Shown: positions 21,426 to 31,259 of the stretch, in pieces | Numbering within the stretch: the first letter of the stretch is position 1 | Layout: the number at the start of each line of letters is the position of its first letter | Notes under the pieces: model-generated | What the model was told of the DNA's origin: nothing | Seen by the model: only the letters and a program-made list of their open reading frames with translations | Databases searched by the model: none | From: Blastocladiella emersonii ATCC 22665 | Taxonomy: Eukaryota > Blastocladiomycota > Blastocladiomycetes > Blastocladiales > Blastocladiaceae | Direction: 5' to 3' | Length of the DNA stretch: 64,000 nucleotides | Assembly: GCA_025594325.1 (NCBI GenBank) | Contig: JANHCV010000006.1 | Location: forward strand, 806,001 to 870,000 | Made by a program: the position numbers and the translations under genes

Positions 21426-22438
21426 ATGTACCATTATAGACTAGCCCAACTTGCTGCAATAGTGATATCGGCAGTGATCCTCGCGCCGGCGCGAGTCGCG
21501 GTCGCGCAGGGCTTGGTGCCGTGCCGGTCGGCCGACGACTGCCCCGAGTTGTGTACGCTGGTTTCTCCCTGCTGTTGGAGTGCAACGGCAGATTGCCCCT
21601 CACACGAGCGACTCCAGTGTTTAGTGGCGCGCCCCACGAATGCGGGCCGACCGCCTTCTGCGTCCCGCTGCAGTGCCGCGCGGACCTCCCATGCGCCGAC
21701 CCCAACGAGCACCTGACGTGCATCGACGGCCGCTGCGTGCTCCGCCGGCACCTCGGCGAGCCGTGCTCCTCCACACCCGACTGCCGCCCCGGGCTGTGGT
21801 GCCCGAGCGGGGGCGACGTCTGCGCGGCGCTGGGCGGCTCGTCGGCGCGCACCGCGACGCGGACGGCGACGGCGACTCGAACGATGCGAACTGCATGGGC
21901 GACACGGACCGCGTGGCCGACGGCCTCGGTGAGCTGGAGCTCGCCGCCGCCGTCGCTCGCCGAACCCGCGACCAACTTTGCGGCAACGAGCTCCATCGCG
22001 CTCGTCGCCGGCTTCGTCGTGTTCGTCGCGACGGCGGGGCTCATGTACGGGTTCCGGAAACGGCCGCCGCCGAGCCCCATCACGTCTCGCGTCGGCCAGG
22101 TCATGCACGACGAGGAGATCTTTGGGTCCGCGTCGTCGATCCAGCTGCCCGCCTACGCGCCGCCCGCGACGTCGGATCTTGGCCACTTTGCCGTCGCGGG
22201 CGACCATATCGTGTTTGTGCCGCCCGACGGGAGCACGGTCGCGTCGCCTCCCGACTACGCGACGCTTCCGCCGATGGTCGAGGAGGAGTCCGGGGTGCCG
22301 TTGTCGCCGCACAGCGCGTCGGCAGTAGCCGCGGTTGCGGACGGAGCGCTCTCGTATCCGCCGCGACACGCGTCCATCATGCTCTCCACGGCCGCAGCAT
22401 CATCCACGCCAAGATCTTCATCACCATCGCCATCATGA
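21426..22438 (+). CDS. CRM-9: cysteine-rich receptor-like membrane protein
   Basis: Exon 1 is 21426-21552 and exon 2 is 21618-22438, with a phase-1 intron 21553-21617 (GTACGC to CCAG); this gives 315 residues. The signal peptide starts MYHYRLAQLAAIV; CRSADDC precedes the intron and LFSGAPHECGPTAFCVPLQC follows it. All twelve cysteines are present. The stalk is a Thr/Arg repeat (TATRTMRT). The tail has IQLPAYAPPA, HIVFVPPDGS (the VYVP strand, shortened) and PDYATLP. The final MPEP motif of the other members is replaced by a Ser/Pro-rich end. Its tail is the most divergent among those with the LPAY motif. Confidence 0.86.
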
Positions 22439-22781
22439 GCGTTGACGCGACCACCATCTCGTATATACCCCATGGCCGCGCTCGACGGCATCTTGACGCG
22501 TCCGTCGGTCGAGTCTGATCCGCGTCACTCTCTCGCGTCCACCATTACGGAATAGCATAAAGAATACAGCAGGGACTTTTCCGAAACTCGGCGCACATCC
22601 CCCGGATCTGAAACGGCCCGTACATCGGGTGACTTGGAGGGCGGCGCCCACAGGCACACCGAGCGGCGATGCTGCCGCAGCCCTCGTCGCCTCGACCTCG
22701 CTTGTTCCGTCTGAGCTCTCCTCGTGGCGTCGGCGAACTAGAGCCGACCATAGACTTGCAACCTCGCTCAACAACTCGTCC
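22439..22781. other. Intergenic region before CRM-10, nothing recognised
   Basis: 343 bp on the same strand between two family members; it would hold the CRM-9 end and the CRM-10 promoter. No conserved leader like that of CRM-5 and CRM-6 is seen. Confidence 0.5.
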
Positions 22782-24721
22782 ATGATGCACGCGCGCCGGC
22801 CCTCGTCCATGACCGTCACGGCGGCCCTCGCCGTCGTCGCCGTGGCCGTGCTCCTGGCCACGACCGCGAGCCCCGCGCTCGCTACGTCGTGCCGCTCGGA
22901 CAACGACTGCGACCGGTCGAGCTTCGGGAGTACGTTGATCCGCCGCCGACCTCGCCCCGACGGCCGCGAACTCACCCCCTCACCCTTCGTGTAGACGAGT
23001 TCCGCTGCGGCCCGAACCGCATCTGCGTCCCTGAAAGGTGCAACCCCGGGTTCGCGGTGCGGTCGTGCCAGTCGTACGACGCGTCGCTGTACTGCGCCAA
23101 CTTCCAGTGCGTGCCGCGCCCCGGCGAGGGCGGGTTCTGCGACACCTTCGACCCGTTCCAGAAGCAGTGCGTCGACGGGCTCGTGTGCGACGGCGGCCGC
23201 TGTAAGCGCAGTGGCGGTGGCGGCGGCGGTGGGGGTTCGCGCCCGGACCCGCCGCCTGACCCGAAGCCCGTCGATCCACCAAAGCCCGTCGATCCGCCTA
23301 AGCCCGTCGACCCGCCGAGCGGCGGTGGTGGTGGCAGCTCGGGCGGGGGCGGCTCGGGGTCCGGCAACAGCGGGGGCGGGAACAGCAACAACGGTGGTGG
23401 ATCCTCGAGCGGCGGGAACGGCAACAACTCGGGCTCAAACCGCGGCGGGAACAGCAACAACAACAACTCGGGTGGCAACAGCGGCTCGGGCTCGAACGGT
23501 AGCGGCTCCGGCGCGAGCGGCTCCAACAACAACAACGGCGGTAGCGGCAGTAACTCGGGCTCGAGCAACCGCGGGTCCGACGACACCTCGAACAACGGCG
23601 ACGACGACCGTGCCGCGACCACCGTCAACGGCACGCGGATCCCGAGCGCGACGCGCTCGTCCGCGACGATCCCGACGGGTACCACGCGCGGCAGCAGCGG
23701 CAGCAACAACCCGAGCGCGTCGGACGACACGGCCTCGTCGACGTCCAGCACCTCATCCATCTTCAGCAACCCGGCGGTCCTCGTCGGCGGCGCGGCGGCC
23801 GCGGGCGTCGCCGCGACACTGACCATGTTCGTGCTCAAGCAGATGGGCAAGGTCAGCGTGTCGCACAAGAAGGAGTCCAAGGTCGTCTACCACGGCCCCG
23901 GCGGCGGCGCGCAGCAGTCGCAGCAGTTCCAGACGCCACCGCCCGCTCCGGCGCCTGCCCCGGCGCCTGCCCCGGCACCAGCCGCGGTCCAGGCCAACAC
24001 GACGGGGTCGCCGGTGCCGCAGCTGACGCCGGTCTCGACGGGCGACGCTCCCGCGCCGCGACCGTTCATCCCGACGTCGATGGCCGCCATGGACTCGACC
24101 GCGCCTGCGGCTCAGCCGCAGCCCGATCTCACGTACCACACGCTCGGCCGGCCGACGTCGTACACGGTCCCGTACCCGCACCCCGGCGCCTCGTACCCCG
24201 CGGCCACGTACCAGCCGCAGCCGCAGCCGCAGCCGCAGCAGGGCTACGCGTACCCGACCGAGTTCAACACCACCAGCAACCCGGCCGACGGCGCCGGCTA
24301 CCCGCCGACCATGGACGCGTCGTGGGCGCCGATGCACACGCCGCTGCCCATGTCGCCGCCCGTGTACGCGACGGCCCCGCCGCTCGCCACGCCGCCGCCG
24401 CCGCTCGTCGTCACGTCGCCCGCCGACCGCGGCTTGTACGGGACCATGTCGATGCCGCAGCCGACGCCGCTCGGCTCCCACTCGCCGCAGCCGTCGCCGC
24501 TCGCGATGCCGTCCCCGACCCCGATCCCGCCGTCTCCGTCGCACCTGCCCTCGCCGTACCCGATGGCGCCGCCGGTCCTCGAGGCGGTCCCCGGGTACGC
24601 GGCGCAGGGCCCGAGCGGGCCGATCCTCGTCGCGGCGCACGAGACGGGCGGGTCGCTGATCCTCCCGCAGCAGACGCAGTCCCGCACGCAGACGCCCGCG
24701 CAAACGCAGCCACGGGCGTGA
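22782..24721 (+). CDS. CRM-10: long family member with Gly/Asn/Ser-rich stalk
   Basis: Exon 1 is 22782-22929 and exon 2 is 22995-24721, with a phase-1 intron 22930-22994 (GTACGT to TGTAG); this gives 624 residues, the longest in the family. A second ATG follows directly at 22785. After the signal peptide, CRSDNDC precedes the intron and NEFRCGPNRICVPERC follows it; the ectodomain matches CRM-1 closely. A repeated Pro-Lys-Pro-Val-Asp-Pro block is followed by about 130 residues rich in Gly, Asn and Ser, which could hold the head away from the wall. Then come a helix (VGGAAAAGVAATLTMFVL) and a long Pro/Gln-rich tail with TYHTLGRP and MSMPQPTP near the end. Confidence 0.86.
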
Positions 24722-25102
24722 TGTCGTTGTTGATGATGATGTTTCATAGAATAGCGGGACCTCGGCGGTGCGCGAGCTGGCAGCCACGCGGCCGCGTTTC
24801 ACGCGTGAGAGCGTGTTGCGCCACGGAATCGCGGGCCGACTATTTCAGGGAGGACTTCATTAACGCCTGCGGTTCGGCCCGCGTCGCGTCCGCGCCGGCG
24901 GGGGTGGCTAGTAAAATCATCGGCTGAGACAAAGAGGGAGGGACGTGCAACGTCACGCACACGGCGCGCCGCAGCAGCCAGAAGCTGGTGCCCATCGATG
25001 CTGCCGTGAGCGTTGCCGGATGCCCTTGAAAAGGGCGGAGCGCCGGTGCTCTCTCTCACGATTCGTGTAAGGTAGACAACGACAACGAGCAGACAAGATA
25101 CC
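24722..25102. other. Intergenic region before CRM-11, nothing recognised
   Basis: 381 bp without a supported gene; presumably the 3' end of CRM-10 and the promoter of CRM-11. Confidence 0.5.
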
Positions 25103-25720
25103 ATGAAGCCGAGTAGACTGGCAACGACGCGATACCTCACCATGGCCGCCGTCGTGATCGCGACCCTGATCGCCGCGGTCGCGGCCCAGTCGGGCGCCAA
25201 GACGGCGAACCATGCCAGTAACGAGAGTCTGCCGGCACTCCCTCAAGCGTGCAAGACGTCGGCGGACTGCGAGTCGCTCGGAGCGAACATGAACGGTACG
25301 CTGACGCGTTGACCACTTGTCGCCTCGATGGACCGCAGCTCATCGCTTACCTCCCCTCTAGTCTCCCTGATCTGCATGCCCGACACCAAGACGTGCGTCC
25401 CGCGGCTGTGCGCGGTCTCGAGCTTCGCCGACCTTTCCTCATCGCCGACGCGCTCGTGCCCGCTGTTCGACCAGAACACGTTCTGCAACCGCGACAGCGG
25501 CGACGAGTCGGCCTTCACGTGCGTCGTTCGGCGGCCCGTCAGCAGCCCGTGCGATCCGGAAAGCATCGAGTCCATGTGCGCGGCCGGATCCGTGTGCGTG
25601 TCAGGGACGTGTATCCGCAGCGCCAAGGCGGTGCTCGAGTCGTCGCACGGCGCGAAGAGCGCGGCGGGATCATGGATGGCGATGCTGGCGGTTGCGGTGG
25701 GAACGAGTTTGAGTGTATAG
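25103..25720 (+). CDS. CRM-11: short family member with a GPI-type C-terminus
   Basis: Exon 1 is 25103-25295 and exon 2 is 25362-25720, with a phase-1 intron 25296-25361 (GTACGC to TCTAG); this gives 183 residues. The signal peptide ends near VAAQ; CKTSADC precedes the intron. The exon-2 part has ten cysteines but diverges at its start (SLICMPDTKTCVPRLC instead of ECGPTNxCVP). There is no cytoplasmic tail: the protein ends with a Ser/Gly/Ala site followed by a weak hydrophobic stretch (WMAMLAVAVGTSLSV), the layout of a GPI-anchor signal. It is the last of the array and converges on the next gene, only 41 bp away. Confidence 0.8.
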
Positions 25721-25761
25721 AATCAAAAGTAGTGGAATCAATCAATCAGAGCGTGTACGAG

Positions 25762-26940
25762 TTACTGAGCGCCTGCCTCGGCGGCGAGCGCAGCGTTGGT
25801 CGCGGGCGCCGTCGCTGGGCGCGGATGCACCGCGGCCACCAACACGGACGTGCCGATCGACGAGACGGGCAGCGAGTTGACGCGGCGGCGGGCGAACCCC
25901 GGCGCCGCCGGCGCGACGGGCGACGCGACCGCGGCGAACCGCGAGCCCATGGTCGGCGACGCGGACGCGAGCCGGCTCGCCTGGTACGGGACGCGCGTGA
26001 ACGTTGACGACGACACGCACGTGGCGCCGCGGTTGTACGGTCCCGTGCCCGTCACCGCCGCCGCCGAGGACCTCGCGGCGAGGACGTGCGTCGGCGACGC
26101 GGGCGTGATGGGCAGGCCCGCGGGGCCCGTGAACTGGAACTGGAACTCGGCGAGCGAGGCGGTCACGATCGGCGGCGGCGGGGGTTTCCGCTTTCGCGCG
26201 TCGCCCGCAGCCGCCGCGGCCGCTGTTGTTGTTGGCGATGCGGATGTCGCGAGCAAGGAGTGTCGCGCGACAGGCACGCGGCGGAAGATCGAGAGCCCGG
26301 TGGGGCCGAGCAGTGCCGCGTCCGAGAACATGGTCATGGGCCCGCCCTTCGGGCGCACGGGCCGGTGCTCGATCCACGCGCGGACCGACTCGATAGCGGC
26401 GGGTTTGCCGTCATCATCTGCGGTAGCCGATCCAGTAGTAGAAGCCGATGGGCTCTGCGCGGCAGCGGAGCCCGCGGAGGGCGGTGGCGACGGGAGCGTC
26501 GAGTCCGCGGCAGTGCGCCGGCGCTTGGACGCGCGGTCCGGCGACGCGGGCGCGTCCTCGTCGTCGGACCCGGGAATGTCGTTCACGAGCACGTCGGCCA
26601 GTCGCTTCCCAGAGCGGTTCCGTTTCGGCCGAGCAGGAGCGGCAGGGGCGGATTCGGGCGCAGCCTCCTCAGCTACCGCTGCCGGTGCCGCCGGCGCGTC
26701 GCCCTTGCCCGCCTTGGCCTTACTGCGCGTCGTGACGCCCAGGGTGCCGGGCCACGCGAGCCCCGTCGCGAGCCGGCGCTTGGCGCCGCGGACCGTCGCG
26801 GGCGAGTCGGGCGCGGGCACATTGCGCGGAGTGACGAGCTTGGGTCCGGGTTTCGCGGCAGCGGGAGCGGTCGCGGGCGCGGCTGCAGCCGCTCGAGTGG
26901 AGGCGCGGGTTGAAGTCATGGTGGTGGCGGTGCGTTGCAT
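25762..26940 (-). CDS. Unknown low-complexity basic protein, probably nuclear
   Basis: An intronless frame ending in TAA at 25762-25764. The ATG at 26940 gives 392 residues; the ATG at 26919 has a better context (ACCACCATG) and would give 385. The frame continues upstream through ATG 27102 into the inverted repeat at 27129, but that part looks like non-coding leader. The protein is rich in Ala, Pro and Thr, with basic clusters such as KRNRSGKR and SKRRR next to an acidic SDDED, as in nuclear localisation signals, and a more ordered part around SLAEFQFQFTGPAGLPITPA. No known domain is recognised. A transposon lies about 190 bp upstream and may sit in its promoter. Confidence 0.6.
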   Translation of the reverse strand: MQRTATTMTSTRASTRAAAAAPATAPAAAKPGPKLVTPRNVPAPDSPATVRGAKRRLATGLAWPGTLGVTTRSKAKAGKGDAPAAPAAVAEEAAPESAPAAPARPKRNRSGKRLADVLVNDIPGSDDEDAPASPDRASKRRRTAADSTLPSPPPSAGSAAAQSPSASTTGSATADDDGKPAAIESVRAWIEHRPVRPKGGPMTMFSDAALLGPTGLSIFRRVPVARHSLLATSASPTTTAAAAAAGDARKRKPPPPPIVTASLAEFQFQFTGPAGLPITPASPTHVLAARSSAAAVTGTGPYNRGATCVSSSTFTRVPYQASRLASASPTMGSRFAAVASPVAPAAPGFARRRVNSLPVSSIGTSVLVAAVHPRPATAPATNAALAAEAGAQ

Positions 26941-27128
26941 GCAGTGGGTTCCTGGCGGATGAGTCGAGGGTAGGGGGAGATGAGTCTGCGGTCGAGTCGA
27001 AATCAACGGACACGCATGGGCGGCGGAACGCGCACGTTTCCGCGGCGCGTCGCGTCGAGGCGCACGGCCCGCGTGAGCGCCTGCCACTCCTGTCGAGCTC
27101 ATCTCGACACGCGTTTCGCGATCACGGA

Positions 27129-27298
27129 CAGGGGTTCTAAGTGGGGTGGTCAAACCTGTGTTGGTGCATCCTACGGCCCCCTCTTCTGGAACAGTGGCTT
27201 GACGGTGGCTTGACGCTCACGCGGGCACGTTCCAGAGCTCCCGCATGTGCGCGGCGCCGCCCACGTAGGCGCGGCGCGACGCGTCTCTCACCTCGCGC
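27129..27298 (+). repeat. Left terminal inverted repeat of the 1785-bp element
   Basis: 170 bp, matched by 28744-28913 on the other strand with two substitutions. It contains a direct repetition of GGTGGCTTGACG-like sequence near 27200 and a CACCTCGCGC inner end. Confidence 0.92.
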
Positions 27299-28743
27299 GC
27301 ACGATGAACGGCCTCATCGAACGAATACTTTGCTTCAGCTAGCGGCGTGAGAGTAGGTGCACTCAGTTCAAGTCAAGGGCCAAGTGAGCGGCGCCCCTGC
27401 TGCCCAGCGTGAAGGCAAGTGTGCCGCTGCGACCTGAGGGAGGAGTGGCGGCGTGGGATGCCCACAGCTTGGAAAGTAAGCTTGAGTGGTCCTCGTACTA
27501 CACACGGACCGTGCCCTCGAGCGAATCGCCCACGAGGAAGCCTGCGCCAACTGCGGTTGCTGTCGGTATGTGCCGTGGAGCGCGGGAGGTTCAAGCAAGC
27601 GGTTTCGTCTGCGAATCCGCGGGTCTCATTGACGGGATCGAGCGAGAGTTGTTTCACGGAGTACGAGTAAGCGGGCTCAGAACTCGCAGCCGCGTCGGCG
27701 CAAGCTGCAAAGCGCGGGCCGCGGACGCTGAGCTCGCGACGGGCAGTAGGATAGCGAGCGGAAGTACTGCGACGACGAACTATTGAAGTTGACTACATGG
27801 TCCGGGTCGCACCTGCGGCCACGAGCTCTCGACGGCGCGGCCTACACATCATTAATGTAAGCATGTGAGCGTACATGCGCAGCCTGGCGGAAGTGGTGAG
27901 CGGCGCACCTAGGATCTCAACGATCTCTGGTAAAGCCAGCTAAGCGGATGGCCGCGATTCTCAGGCCCGCGCGATGATGATCATTGTCGTACGTCCGCGC
28001 AAACAGCCCACCGTTCGCGACGCGAAGTGTAAGACAAGCAAAATTCCGCGGTGCTGCTGTCCGCGCGGTGCTCGGACCACAAGACGAGCGCTGCACGCGG
28101 GACGGAGCCCTAACGCAAGCGGAACTCGCCGTGTTTGCTGAGGATTGAGCGCTGCGGTAAAAATGAACGAGAGTACCATGGCCTACGGATGATGAGCCGG
28201 CGCATGAAGCACGACGGACGAGTGTTTTATCAATACGACGAGCTGCCGCCGGGACGGAATGTGAAACTTGGAGTCGAAGGTGCCTGAGCTGTGCGCTGAG
28301 CGTGGTGGCCGCCTGATACCTTGCTGTTTAGCAATAGAATCTCATGGGAATCGGACGGTATGGTATCGACCGAGAGCTGAACTTCGTGCGAGGTCGCATA
28401 GAGCACGAAGGTGACGCACTATTGTCGCTGAGTGGGTCATGAACGAGCTGGATGCGATGAACGAGTTCCGCGTCAAGGGTGACTACGTGAGCAGGCTCGC
28501 ACACAGCGTCTGAGCGCTCACATAGACCTTACAAGTGACTATTCAGCGAGCGGCGGTTTACGGAAGCCGGCCTCAAGAGCTCAGCCTGACAGACGCGGCA
28601 TTCCGCATCTGCGGATCGGGCGGGGACACGTAAATCAGCAAGTCATGACGCTGCAGCACGCGTTGCATGGAGTGTGCATGATTAACGAGTACTATTGATG
28701 CCACAGAGCGGCCGTACGGCCATGTGGAGGGGTGTGAGCGCCG

Positions 28744-28913
28744 GCGCGAGGTGAGAGACGCGTCGCGCCGCGCCCACGTGGGCGGCGCCGCGCACGTGCG
28801 GGAGCTCTGGAACGTGCCCGCGTGAGCGTCAAGCCACCGTCAAGCCACTGTTCCAGAAGAGGGGGCCGTAGGATGCACCAACACAGGTTTGACCACCCCA
28901 CTTAGAACCCCTG
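28744..28913 (-). repeat. Right terminal inverted repeat of the 1785-bp element
   Basis: Inverted partner of 27129-27298. It is followed directly by TCACGGA (28914-28920), the second copy of the target duplication. Confidence 0.92.
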
Positions 28914-29042
28914 TCACGGAGCTCATCAGCGACGCGTTTTCAACTAGAGACCAAAGATTGCGAAGCAAAGAGCTGAAAAACTGATTTATGATAATAAAAA
29001 ACAGACGAACAAAGAACAACGAAATCGAGGTCGGGGTCCCGC

Positions 29043-31055
29043 TCACGCGACAATGTCCTCCGAGCGCACGTCATCGTACACCTCGACGGTACTCTCGAAC
29101 GCGTCACGGCAGCCGTCGACGAGCTTTCGGCGCTCGATCCACGCCTCCTTCTTCAGGTCGAGCAGGTCGTCGACGAACGCGTTGACGTTGTGCACGATGC
29201 GCACCTCGGTGCGGCTGACAAGCTCGACCGCGACCGTGAACACGGCGTCGCCCGCGCGCGCCACCAGCTCCTTGCGCCCGTCGAGCTCGAGCATCGACCG
29301 CTGGTCGCTGACCGTCGACGCCGTGATCCCGCCGAAAATGTCGCGCAGCTCGCGGTTGCGCAGCACCGACGCCAGCGACCCGTGCACCGTGGCCACGATC
29401 GCGAACACGCGCGTCGAGACCGACCGCGCCGCCTGCGCCTCGCGTCCGTTGCTGATCTCGTCGACCGCCACGACGTCGGGCGTGTGGTTCTGCACGGCCT
29501 CGAGCATCGACTCGTGCTGCAGAGAGCGAGCTGGGACGTGCATGCGGCGGCAGCGGTGCAGCGACGGGTGCGCGACGTCGCCAGGCCCGCCGACCTCGCC
29601 CGACGTGTCGACGATCATCACGTTGCGCCGGCGCCGCGCGAACGACGACGAGCTGGTCTTGTCGCCCTCGCTCAGCCGCGCGCAAATGTCGCGCAGCGTG
29701 TGCGTCTTGCCGGTCCCGGGTCGCCCGACGACGAGGATCGACTCGCCGCGCGCGAGCAGGTCGCGCAGGAGGACCGTCGCGAGGCCCGAGTGCAGCGGCG
29801 CGGCGCGCCCGATGCGAAGCGTCAGGCCGACGGGCGTCTTGTTGTCGCGGCCCGCGATCCACGAGATGCGGTGTAGCTGCCCGTCGATGCCGCCGCGCCG
29901 GTCCGACGAGAAGCTGCGGCTGTTGAAGATCGAGTACAGCATGTCGTGCGTGACGGGACCGAAATCGTCGAGATCCATGACGCCGTCGGGCACGACCGCA
30001 TCGGCGCCGTTCGCGAGTGCCGAAACGTCGAGGTAGCGAAGTCGCGGCGGCATGCCAAGATCGAGCGAGATTTCGTCGAGCTCGTTGATCGGGTCGCCCG
30101 GAAACTCGTCCTCTATGCAATCGCGAAGGTCGTCGGGAAGAAGCGCGAGCAGGTCCTCGACCTCGGCGCGCACCTGGCCGCGGAACTCGGCCTCCTCGGG
30201 ATCGTCGATGTCGGCGGCAAGTTCGGTCACGGCGGAACTGCCGCGCCACTGGAGGCGCGCCGGGTTCGAGGGATTAAAGCGCGCCTGGACCGTGACGTTG
30301 AGAGGAAGCGCGGCATTGGACCAGTCGCGAACGAGCAAGGGATCAAAGATGGAGATGCTCGGAGGCTGCGAAGTTGCGCCATGAATCGGTGACGGAGCAG
30401 CGGGAAATTCGACGAGAGCAGGTTGGGCAGAGAAAGTAGGCTGATCAGCGAGTGCAGGTTGAGCAGGTCGGGCAACGGTAGTCGGCTGAGCTGGTTGAGC
30501 AGCAGGAGCAGGTCGAGCAGCGGGACTCGGTTGAGCATCTCCAGTCGGCTTGGGCAAGGTCGATGGGCCGGAGGAAGTCGGTTCAGTGAGGATAAGGTCA
30601 TTGCGATCAATTCCCTTGAGCACAAAGAGTCGGCCATTTACATCGACTCCAAAGCGGGAAGTGAGAGACGCAGTGAGCTTGCGAAACGAGCGTGTTTGAT
30701 AGCGCATGGCATAATGATATTTGAACTCTTCGTTCAGCTGAGCAAAGGTGCGAGGCCCGTTTTTGTAAAGGTACAGTTGAAGATCGAAGAGCAAAACGCG
30801 ATCCGTGGTAAACTCGAGTATCGATCTCCCCGAACCAAGAGCACGGAGCAGCTGATACCGTTTGGGTTTCTTGGTAGCGAGGCCAAAGATCTGGGGGAAC
30901 GCCGAGGCCAGACCGGCCATGCCACCAAGCGCAAAGTAAAGGGGTCTCGAGCCGAGAAGTGCGTCAAGCTCGCTGGCAGGAAGCGTTTTGTCCTCGGCCT
31001 TGGCCAGGAGTTCGACTGCTGCATTGGCCAAAGTTTGCACTGCGTTGATTTCCAT
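29043..31055 (-). CDS. SpoIIIAA/Ycf45-like P-loop ATPase, copy 1
   Basis: 670 residues in one exon from the ATG at 31055 to TGA at 29043. The C-terminal half matches the bacterial SpoIIIAA / plastid Ycf45 ATPase family in order: Walker A GRPGTGKTH (about 440), VMIVDTSGEVGGPGDVAHPS, the RRMHVP and LQHESMLEAVQNHTPDV segment, Walker B VVAVDEI (about 525), ATVHGSLASVL and DIFGGI. The N-terminal 270 residues are not part of that family; residues about 80-160 look like a small winged-helix fold (LYKNGPRTFAQLNEEF), which is a guess, and are followed by a Pro/Ala/Gln linker. Homologues are known in bacteria, red algal plastids and plants; I know of no described fungal role. A second copy lies just upstream. 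Confidence 0.85.
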   Translation of the reverse strand: MEINAVQTLANAAVELLAKAEDKTLPASELDALLGSRPLYFALGGMAGLASAFPQIFGLATKKPKRYQLLRALGSGRSILEFTTDRVLLFDLQLYLYKNGPRTFAQLNEEFKYHYAMRYQTRSFRKLTASLTSRFGVDVNGRLFVLKGIDRNDLILTEPTSSGPSTLPKPTGDAQPSPAARPAPAAQPAQPTTVARPAQPALADQPTFSAQPALVEFPAAPSPIHGATSQPPSISIFDPLLVRDWSNAALPLNVTVQARFNPSNPARLQWRGSSAVTELAADIDDPEEAEFRGQVRAEVEDLLALLPDDLRDCIEDEFPGDPINELDEISLDLGMPPRLRYLDVSALANGADAVVPDGVMDLDDFGPVTHDMLYSIFNSRSFSSDRRGGIDGQLHRISWIAGRDNKTPVGLTLRIGRAAPLHSGLATVLLRDLLARGESILVVGRPGTGKTHTLRDICARLSEGDKTSSSSFARRRRNVMIVDTSGEVGGPGDVAHPSLHRCRRMHVPARSLQHESMLEAVQNHTPDVVAVDEISNGREAQAARSVSTRVFAIVATVHGSLASVLRNRELRDIFGGITASTVSDQRSMLELDGRKELVARAGDAVFTVAVELVSRTEVRIVHNVNAFVDDLLDLKKEAWIERRKLVDGCRDAFESTVEVYDDVRSEDIVA

Positions 31056-31259
31056 GGTGTTGATAATGGCGAGAGCTCCAGCAGTGTTCCGGGACGACTA
31101 GCTTCTTATAGTCGCGACTGGGAGGATTCGGTCCGTGTCAAGGTCATGTCCACGGCCATGTCCAGCAGCGGTTCGGATCGGATCACTTCGGCCATCACAC
31201 GCGTCAAACTTATCACGTCAAACAACACGGTAATCAAATTTACAACGAAGCCATCAACC

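Larger units (their letters stand above)
27129..28913. mobile_element. DNA transposon with 170-bp inverted ends, non-autonomous
   Basis: The ends 27129-27298 and 28744-28913 are inverted copies with only two differences in 170 bp, starting CAGGGGTTCTAAGTGGGG. The 7-bp direct repeat TCACGGA lies immediately outside both (27122-27128 and 28914-28920), the footprint of insertion. The 1.45-kb interior has only short frames and no transposase motif, so it would need an enzyme from elsewhere. Ends starting CAGGG recall hAT elements, which usually make 8-bp duplications; the class is therefore uncertain. The near-perfect ends suggest recent movement. Confidence 0.9.

Noticed and set aside
26941-27153. 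N-terminal extension of the basic protein into the transposon end
   Set aside because: The longest frame begins with TTG inside the inverted repeat and the extra residues look like translated leader sequence.
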